Source of the DNA: Nemertoderma westbladi
Taxonomy: Eukaryota > Xenacoelomorpha > Nemertodermatida > Nemertodermatidae
DNA: 47,647 nucleotides
Assembly: GCA_032718475.1 (NCBI GenBank)
Contig: JAUCBJ010007858.1
Span: 1-47,647 of the forward strand
Reading direction: 5' to 3'
In this document: piece after piece, positions 41,239 to 47,647 of the stretch
Numbering within the stretch: position 1 is the first letter of the stretch
How the letters are laid out: every line of letters begins with the position of its first letter
Made by a program: the position numbers and the translations under genes
The notes under the pieces: generated by a model
The model's input: only the letters and a program-made list of their open reading frames with translations
What the model was told of the DNA's origin: nothing
Databases searched by the model: none

Positions 41239-41600
41239 AAAAAGTACGCATGTGATGGGATTAGTCCTACAATTGCGCCAGATAAGATAAGTTATTTTCG
41301 GTAAAATAAACTTATCATTCGAGGTTAAGACCCCTAGATTCCTTCCTAATAATAAATGTATAATAACAAACACCTCGAAAAATACAGCTTGCCAACACAT
41401 TGTTACTATCAATAATCCAGAGATTTGGTGTCTTAAGCAGTTAGAGCCCAGCATGGACTCCCATAGAGGAGTACTGGAACTACTGATGCTCTAAATAATC
41501 GGACCTTCGGAGTTTCCGATTAATTCTATGTGACTTCCAAATCCTGGAAAGCCTATTCAAGGCTGCCCATGCCTTTACCCTTACGTATCCTCACCTTTAT

Positions 41601-42008
41601 TAGTGTAATTTTACTAGCTAAATCACATACAGTATTTAATTAAAATCACTAGCTACAAGAAATACTAGCTTTGATAACAACAAAATAACCAAATTAAATA
41701 ATTTTGTTCGAGAACAAAAATTATTTGTTCTAGAACAACAATTTTTTGTTCTAGAACAAAATTAATGAGAACTTACCAAAACACAGTAGTACTTGTCCAG
41801 GTATTCGACTTAATAATAAATAAAAAAACTTAATACAGCCACCCCAAACAACCGGGTTTAAAACAAAACACTATATTCAATGACATGAAGTTCAATCTCA
41901 AAAATCTTTTCGGTTATTTTTTCCACATTTTGTTGCACATAAATTATTACTGGTACTGTACATCTTTGTAATTTATTGTTTTAGTTCATCGTCTACGTAA
42001 TACAGGAT
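41601..42008. other. Intergenic DNA 3' of the SLC6-like gene
   Basis: AT-rich. It contains GTTCGAGAAC and two TTCTAGAA palindromes at about 41707-41760. The 3' UTR of the minus-strand SLC6-like gene should fall here. Confidence 0.4.
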
Positions 42009-44186
42009 TTAATCACAGTAACTTAACATATAGTCTCTAGTGGGCATGTCTTTTTTGAGACAGAAACATCTGTTTTCTGTTTTACTGAACGTTGTTCTAC
42101 TACCGAGTTGGTGGTAATCCCGCAACTTTCTCCGAGGAAGAAACTTCTGTCTGTGCGGCCGAATTATGTGTTGACAACCGAAATATTCCATCGCTGCTAG
42201 TAGGGGAATCCATATCAGGTTAAAACCGATGAGGAACCAGGCAATTCGATATAAATGGTCCAGTGTAGTATATTCTTCGAACTTTTGCCTTCCTGAGGAT
42301 ATAATCAGAAACACCGTTAACCCCACATTTATAAGCAACAACAATGGTGCAGAATATCTCATTGCGAAAGTTAATAACATTGGTGGTTTTCTCCCTACCA
42401 AGGTCTCATATTCGATAACAATCCGTTTAATACCGACTCCGTACACCAAGCATATAATCGCGAGGTTACTGATGATAACGTGAATAATGTACTCCACGTG
42501 TATGTTGTAAAATCCCAGAAGGGTTTCTCCATATTGCGTGGCAAAAACTAAATTCATACAGAATGCCAGGAAGCATAGTAGCATCACCCGTACTTGTTCC
42601 TTAACCCGCAGCACACATATATAGTCGCAGAGAGCGTTGTGAATAATCTGAAAGTATCCGAACACAGAGTCAATGCCCAAAGCAAAAATGGATAAGTATA
42701 GAAGGGCGCTCCATAGGTTTGCGTAATCTTTAGATATCACCAATATGGTATTTGCCAAGCTTACGAACGCAAATTTTGGATCGTCTTCCATAATATCAAC
42801 GTTGTTGAATCTATTTGGTATATCAACGTATTGCATGTCATCATCTACTGTGTTTGGTTTTAGGGTATTAAATATTGCTTCTGAGTATTCATTTATACAG
42901 AGCTCCGAGGAACTATTACTTCGCTCGCATATGTTGTTTGCCTCAATATAAACTTCTACCCCTTTAACTGCAAAAACCACCAAAGCAGCCAACCCTTCGG
43001 TAAATATAACTATGATGAGTATATACATTGCATCGTGATGAAACTTATTGCTTCTTTTCACTGTTGAGCCCATTAGACATAAGAATCCTGTGTTTATAGC
43101 AAAGGTTTTCTGTACATGTACCAAGGCCTCGATGAACATAAGTAATATCTCCTTGCCTTTGGATGGAAGGCGTGCTGGTATCAGGAAGAAAAATATACCC
43201 TCCACTGCTCCATTTTGCGTTGCGAGGGTTATTATGAAGACAGTCATTGCCAAATAAGGGAATGTTGCGGTCACGTATATAACCTTTTTCGAAGTGTGCA
43301 ACCCTCGTATTAATGAGAAACAAATCATAAGCCAACAGAAGAACATACTTACAACCACTGTGGTGTTTAACGATGCATCATTGTCCTCTTTTGTCAGGGA
43401 CTTTCTCTTGAAGAAGTCTTCAGTTGGGTAATCCGGGTCGCATTCCTTGACAAACCATACATCTCTCACACCATGTGCGATACTGGTGTTGTTCAGTTCC
43501 TTACACCTTGCCCATGGTAAATTGAATTGGAAGGACATGAAGAAATACATAACGCAGTATGCAACAAGTGTGGTGTATGAAAGTGCTTTTAGAACACAAT
43601 TAATTACTTGGGCTATACCGAATCCAGCCATATAAGGGTTTATTGTGTGGTACATGTTCCAAGGGCCTTGTAGAGTTAATTGTCCGAATAGCAGCTCCAA
43701 AATCATGCAAGGCAAGGCCATTGCTAAACTGCATATTACATATGGTATCATAAACCATATCCCACCATTCTTGTTCATTATTAACGGGAAATCCCAAAAA
43801 GTACCAATACCAACAACATATCCAGTAATGGATAGTATGTACTGAAGTTTGTTATCCCACAATGAGGTATCATTGTCTGGATGCCATGATTTCCATTTGA
43901 AATATTCCTCCTTGGACGAGGAAAGTTGGTACATTTTCAGATCATCTTCTGTAATCACGTTGTCTGTGTCACAGAATTCCATATCGATAGATTGTTGAAG
44001 AATAGATGTCCTTTGAATGCTATTATTGATCTTAACAAAGCTCCGAGTTGAATGAAAATCTGTGTTTAAGTCTTGTAAACAAGAATCACGGATCGCATGA
44101 GTGGTGATGGTATCCGTGGATCTATTACCTTCTTCCTCAAGATCTCCCTTGTCCTGTGGAGTGCATATAGATCTTTCTAACTCCAT
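42009..44186 (-). CDS. Divergent SLC6-family (Na+/Cl- neurotransmitter-symporter-like) transporter
   Basis: A complete single-exon frame of 725 codons, ATG at 44184-44186. A cytosolic N-terminus of about 110 residues precedes the SLC6 core: TM1 reads YVVGIGTFWDFPLIMNKNGG (123-142), then IPYVICSLAMALPCMILELLFGQ, an extracellular loop with two Cys and NNTS sequon, and about 12 transmembrane segments. In typical members TM1 is GLGNVWRFPY; here the sodium-site Asn is Thr and the conserved gate Arg is Asp. The large loop around residues 430-490 is unusual. Substrate is unknown, and standard Na+-coupled transport may be altered or lost. No intron, unlike most animal SLC6 genes. Confidence 0.85.
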   Translation of the reverse strand: MELERSICTPQDKGDLEEEGNRSTDTITTHAIRDSCLQDLNTDFHSTRSFVKINNSIQRTSILQQSIDMEFCDTDNVITEDDLKMYQLSSSKEEYFKWKSWHPDNDTSLWDNKLQYILSITGYVVGIGTFWDFPLIMNKNGGIWFMIPYVICSLAMALPCMILELLFGQLTLQGPWNMYHTINPYMAGFGIAQVINCVLKALSYTTLVAYCVMYFFMSFQFNLPWARCKELNNTSIAHGVRDVWFVKECDPDYPTEDFFKRKSLTKEDNDASLNTTVVVSMFFCWLMICFSLIRGLHTSKKVIYVTATFPYLAMTVFIITLATQNGAVEGIFFFLIPARLPSKGKEILLMFIEALVHVQKTFAINTGFLCLMGSTVKRSNKFHHDAMYILIIVIFTEGLAALVVFAVKGVEVYIEANNICERSNSSSELCINEYSEAIFNTLKPNTVDDDMQYVDIPNRFNNVDIMEDDPKFAFVSLANTILVISKDYANLWSALLYLSIFALGIDSVFGYFQIIHNALCDYICVLRVKEQVRVMLLCFLAFCMNLVFATQYGETLLGFYNIHVEYIIHVIISNLAIICLVYGVGIKRIVIEYETLVGRKPPMLLTFAMRYSAPLLLLINVGLTVFLIISSGRQKFEEYTTLDHLYRIAWFLIGFNLIWIPLLAAMEYFGCQHIIRPHRQKFLPRRKLRDYHQLGSRTTFSKTENRCFCLKKDMPTRDYMLSYCD

Positions 44187-44439
44187 TGCATTTATGTTGT
44201 ATGTGAATTATTTTAGTAATATGTTTTTCAAAAATAGTTTATGGCACTTGCAGCATTATATTTGGAATATACTTTGCGAGGTCGTTATAAATTTTAATAT
44301 ATAATAATATTCTAGAGCAAATACTGTCTGTTCGAGAACATGTTATATTTTAATTTTTTGCAAGATTCAGTATGCGGTACGATCCGTTTGAATCCTATTC
44401 CTATACCCTCAAATAACGAGTGGTCGTCTGGATCAGTTC
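44187..44439. other. 5' flank of the SLC6-like gene
   Basis: AT-rich promoter-side DNA with TTCTAGAG and GTTCGAGAAC palindromes at about 44313-44340. No TATA box identified with confidence. Confidence 0.35.
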
Positions 44440-44482
44440 ATGTGTGGCCGTCACACGTAGGTGTCTATATATTCCGTGTCAC
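44440..44482 (+). repeat. Solitary copy of the 34-bp minisatellite unit
   Basis: GTGTGGCCGTCACACGTAGG followed by TGTCTATATATTCCGTGT matches the unit of the array at 46042-47184. It lies immediately before the 5' break of a LINE fragment. Confidence 0.7.
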
Positions 44483-44484
44483 AC

Positions 44485-44980
44485 TCTTACAGTACCAGAG
44501 CTAGTGCTTCAAACTTCTACCTCCCGAATTGTAAATCCTTTGAATCTGATACTTTCCTTTTTAACGGTATTAAAAATTGGATCGCTCTGCCTAATGAAAT
44601 TAAAAACCTAGATAATCAACATTCTTTTAAATCTGCAGTTAAATCTCACCTCCGTGTGCAATGTAAAAATAGGTACAATAGTCCTACAGTAAGTTATTAG
44701 TTTATTAACTAGAACGCCATCAAGATGGCTTTAAACGAACCTGTCTTACACAGACTCCAAGAAACAGATGGGATTGGAAGATGCAACCAAGAATGACTTG
44801 CATCAACCAAAAAACTGCCTCCCATCTAATGTAATACACATTCGCCTAGGCAAACAAATCATAATCACAATTACTACGATGTGTGAAATGGTATCCATAT
44901 CCGCAACCTGAGAAACGGCCCAAAAGAGCAGTTTATTCTGCGGAGGGGTCTTTTCTGTATTAGATAAATAAAATAAAGAA
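44485..44980 (+). mobile_element. CR1/L2-like LINE 3' fragment
   Basis: Encodes the RT C-terminus (YSTRASASNFYLP, FNGIKNWIALPNEIKN, SFKSAVKSHL) up to the stop at 44698-44700, then a 3' UTR ending in AAATAAAATAAAG. This is the usual 'SFKRALKTHL' end of CR1/L2-group elements. Severely 5' truncated. Confidence 0.75.
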
Positions 44981-45799
44981 CACTATAATTACAGTATTTA
45001 TACCTGATACATTCTCAGTTAGCCTAATAAAAACATCGGAGCAACCAATATAATGTACATGTACATGCCTCCTATGAAAGTTTGTGAAATGTTCCCTTAA
45101 GTCTACCCAACAGCCGTTGGTACCCGGCTGGCAGCCACCCTGGTTCAGTTTTATGGTTTTGTTAGTTTAATCGACAGCTGTTGTAAACGTCCCAGATATA
45201 CAAAACCCTTCTAAGCCTTTGCATTCCAATTGAGCTTAGCCTAAGTTGATGACAGTATTATAACGATGACAATTAGGCCCTATAGATACATACGATATAT
45301 AAATGATGTACTGCTTGACATTACACTAACTGGCTGAATAGAGATAGAACTATAATAATACGTTTGGCATTCTGTCAGATTTCAGTAGTAAGTAACCTCA
45401 TAATAATTGCTAAATATCAATCACCTGAAAAACATTTCAAGCAAGGGAGTTGTGGGTATTTAATTTCGCGTTCAATAATGTTGAAAATATGCAAATATTT
45501 CGAATATCGCACTTCGAATCGTTCCCAACTTTTTTATTCAACAACTAGACAACAATTAATAAATACTTGCGTTTACAATTTTACAATGCATGCAAGTGGT
45601 TTCAAGCCATTTGGTGAACATACATAGTGACATATATAGTGATATAGGTAAATATATAAATATATATATCCATCGTGTTTTTGCCGGCCTCAGCTTTAGA
45701 CAAAAACTACCCAGTCTAAAGACAGGTTCGTTATTATTTACTATTTATACTGTAATTACGTTTTATATTAAATTGTACTGTACATTACATCTTTATCGT
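44981..45799. other. Intergenic DNA
   Basis: No gene with recognisable features. An 87-codon frame at 45364-45627 shows no domain. Confidence 0.35.
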
Positions 45800-46041
45800 T
45801 GAGTCGGGCATTGTCACGCTCTCGGTAAAGTTGTACATGTACATAGTGTAATTACGTTTTATATTGGTTTTAGGTTAGCGTAGTGTAATATTGTATTTGT
45901 AACCAAGTAACATAAAGGACCCCCTTGGAAATAAGCTGCAAAGCTTTAGGGGTAATCCTATATGTTATGTTGGACAATACCTTTATACCGGTACATTGTT
46001 TGGTGTATTTGTTATTGTTTTTACATAATGTATAAATAAAT
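45800..46041 (+). mobile_element. LINE 3'-UTR tail (CR1/L2 type)
   Basis: Contains GGACCCCCTTGGAAATAAGC, GCAAAGCTTTAGGGGTAATC, a hairpin-forming pattern common in CR1/L2-group 3' ends, and terminates in ATGTATAAATAAA. No coding part remains. Confidence 0.6.
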
Positions 46042-47184
46042 CTATATATTCCGTATGGCCGTCTCAGGTTGGTATCTATATATTCCGTGTGGCCCTCTCA
46101 CAGTGGTATATATTCCGTGTGGCCGTCTCACGTTGGTGTCTATATATTCCGTGTGGCCGTCTCACAGTGGTGTCTATATATTCCGTATGGCCGTCTCACA
46201 GTGGTGTCTATATATTCCGTGTGGCCGTCTCACAGTGGTGTCTATATATTCCGTGTGGCCGTCTCACAGTGGTGTCTATATATTCCGTATGGCCGTCTCA
46301 CGTTGGTGTCTATATATTCCGTGTGGCCGTCTCACAGTGGTGTCTATATATTCCATATGGCCGTCTCACATTGGTGTCTATATATTCCGTGTGGCCGTCT
46401 CACAGTGGTGTCTATATATTCCGTATGGCCGTCTCACAGTGGTGTCTATATATTCCGTGTGGCCGTCTCACAGTGGTGTCTATATATTCCGTATAGCCGT
46501 CTCACGTTGGTGTCTATATATTCCGTGTGGCCGTCTCACAGTGGTGTCTATATATTCCGTATGGCCGTCTCATGTTGGTGTCTATATATTCCGTATGACC
46601 GTCTCACAGTGGTGCCTATATATTCCGTATGGCCGTCTCACGTTGGTGTCTATATATTCCGTGTGGCCGTCTCACATTGGTGTCTATATATTCCGTGTGG
46701 CCGTCTCACAGTGGTGCCTATATATTCCGTGTGGCCATCTCACGTTGGTGTCTATATATTCCGGGTGGCCGTCTCACTGTGGTGTCTATATATTCCGTGT
46801 GGCCGTCTCACAGTGGTGCCTATATATTCCGTATGGCCGTCTCACGTTGGTGTCTATATATTCCGTATGGCCGTCTCACTGTGGTGTCTATATATTCCGT
46901 GTGGCCGTCTCACAGTGGTGCCTATATATTCCGTATGGCCGTCTCACGTTGGTGTCTATATATTCCGTATGGCCACTCACAGTGGTGTCTATATATTCCG
47001 TGTGGCCGTCTCACAGTGGTGTCTATATATTCCTTGTGGCCGTCTCACAGTGGTGTCTATATATTCAGTATGGCCGTCTCACTGTGGTGTCTATATATTC
47101 CGTGTGGCCGTCTCACAGTGGTGCCTATATATTCCGTATGGCAGTCTCACATTGGTGTCTATATATTCCGTGTGGCCGTCTCAC
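46042..47184. repeat. 34-bp minisatellite, about 34 copies
   Basis: Units TCTATATATTCCGTGTGGCC plus GTCTCACAGTGGTG, with variants CGTATGG, CACGTTGGTG, CACTGTGGTG. The long plus-strand frames (up to 409 codons) are products of periodicity. The array lies exactly between a plus-strand LINE tail and the 3' end of a minus-strand LINE. Confidence 0.95.
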
Positions 47185-47647
47185 TACTACTAGGATCGGC
47201 ATGCTGCATTGCAGCTGCATTTTTAAGAATGCTGTGCCGGCTTGTCAACAAAATTGCACCGCCACAACTCCCTATCACCCATGACATTTGCTAGATCATC
47301 CGCATCTTTAAGGCCAGTGTCCTTTAAGATGCGTCTCAAGAAAGTCATGGGCTGTCCACCATGCTTATTCACTCCATGAGGCTGCCAAAGTACAAGATTA
47401 TGCACTGGCTGGTCCTCACGGCGAAAGCAATGTCCTGCAAAGCGGAGGCGATTTTGTTCTAGTGTCAAGCTTGGGGGAACCAATGAGACACCTCCAATGT
47501 TATATAGTGTCTGGTTGGAGATGTGTGCATTGTACTTGACACAATGAACCCGGCGTAGCATTCTTGTGAATGTGCCATCCAGAGATTTGGTGTCCTCAGC
47601 AGTTAGAGCCCAGCATGGACTCCCGTAGAGGAGTACTAGAACTACTG
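47185..47647 (-). mobile_element. RTE-like LINE 3' fragment (LINE-C copy 2), runs off window
   Basis: The minus-strand frame is open from the window edge to the stop at 47223: VVLVLLYGSPCWALTAEDTK, MLRRVHCVKYNAHISN, RLRFAGHCFRRED, ILKDTGLKDADDLANVMGDR. This is the C-terminal end of an RT-endonuclease-type LINE protein. Unlike copy 1, it is uninterrupted at CCAGAGATTTGG. Confidence 0.8.

Larger units (their letters stand above)
39728..41426. mobile_element. Composite tRNA-like/hammerhead retroelement insertion with 12-bp TSD
   Basis: Flanked by direct repeats ATCCAGAGATTT (39728-39739 and 41415-41426). The uninterrupted LINE copy at 47579 carries this site once. The insert holds three partial copies of one element: C, inverted, about 39740-40064; A, a tail only, 40065-40312; and B, the fullest, 40313-41414. 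B itself is split by a 698-bp transposon. Mixed tandem and inverted partial copies are characteristic of Penelope-like elements. No RT or GIY-YIG gene is present, so it is non-autonomous. Confidence 0.75.
39345..41600 (-). mobile_element. RTE-like LINE 3' fragment (LINE-C copy 1), split by an insertion
   Basis: Two pieces, 39345-39739 and 41427-41600, form the C-terminal end of an RT on the minus strand: VLLYGSPCW in the right piece and NLVLWQPHGVNKHGGQP, ILKDTGLEDADDLANVMGDR in the left piece. The same sequence is uninterrupted at 47185-47647. The reading frame has a stop (ALTA then TAA) and other damage. RTE-type assignment rests on the YGS-CW / DTGL / DR-W style of the C-terminus. Confidence 0.75.

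Noticed and set aside
45364-45627. 87-codon plus-strand frame as a gene
   Set aside because: No recognisable domain, low complexity and AT-rich context.
46055-47294. Plus-strand frames up to 409 codons across the 34-bp array
   Set aside because: Periodic translation of a minisatellite in several frames at once; two of the frames read on into antisense of the LINE-C fragment.

Overview
This is eukaryotic, almost certainly marine-invertebrate, nuclear DNA. Evidence: AT-rich intergenic DNA, spliced reading frames with GT/AG sites, animal-type membrane-protein genes, and a dense mix of animal transposable elements (BEL/Pao, CR1/L2/RTE-like LINEs, a P/THAP9-type DNA transposon, a Mutator-like inverted-repeat element, tRNA-derived SINEs, a hammerhead-ribozyme retroelement). 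The short palindromes TACCGGTA and TAGGCCTA recur throughout. I cannot name the species.

Layout. 1-2876 (-): start of a BEL/Pao-type gag running off the left edge; 2.9-6.3 kb is its repeat-rich upstream DNA. 6.3-7.44 kb: 50-bp minisatellite abutting the poly(A) end of a CR1/jockey-like LINE (7.44-11.44 kb, -) that carries a 2A-like motif. 11.7-12.1 kb: degenerate repeat; 12.4-12.8 kb: LINE ORF1 fragment. 13.8-15.2 kb (+): single-exon MFS transporter. 15.4-18.7 kb: 29-bp minisatellite whose minus strand is largely open in all three frames. 19.84-20.12 kb: tRNA-derived SINE. 20.9-27.8 kb: an unassigned DDE-type transposon candidate with repeated GTCACGACCGTTACG motifs near both sides; a defective P element (67-bp TIRs, 8-bp TSD) is inserted in it at 23554-26937. 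27.9-28.1 kb: 67-bp repeat. 28.3-30.9 kb (+): 5'-truncated LINE. 31147-31183: a 37-bp palindrome that looks like two P-element ends fused, with its own 8-bp TSD. 31257-34125: MULE-like element (103-bp TIRs, 9-bp TSD) holding a sequence homologous, inverted, to 5054-5706. 34.5-35.6 kb (+): single-exon TRAM1-like gene. 37.2-38.8 kb: two MITE-like elements. 39.3-41.6 kb: three-level nest, a LINE 3' fragment split by a tRNA-like/hammerhead retroelement (12-bp TSD) that is itself split by a 698-bp element (8-bp TSD). 42.0-44.2 kb (-): divergent SLC6 transporter. 44.4-47.6 kb: LINE fragments and a 34-bp minisatellite.

The host genes are the MFS transporter, the TRAM1-like translocon accessory protein and the SLC6-like transporter. 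All three are polytopic membrane proteins and all are uninterrupted by introns; they do not form an evident pathway. Everything else recognisable is mobile or repetitive DNA, and its nesting gives a relative insertion order. The strongest candidate for something undescribed is the tRNA-like A/B-box module joined directly to a small hammerhead ribozyme with a self-complementary stem III, present here in two inverted copies.
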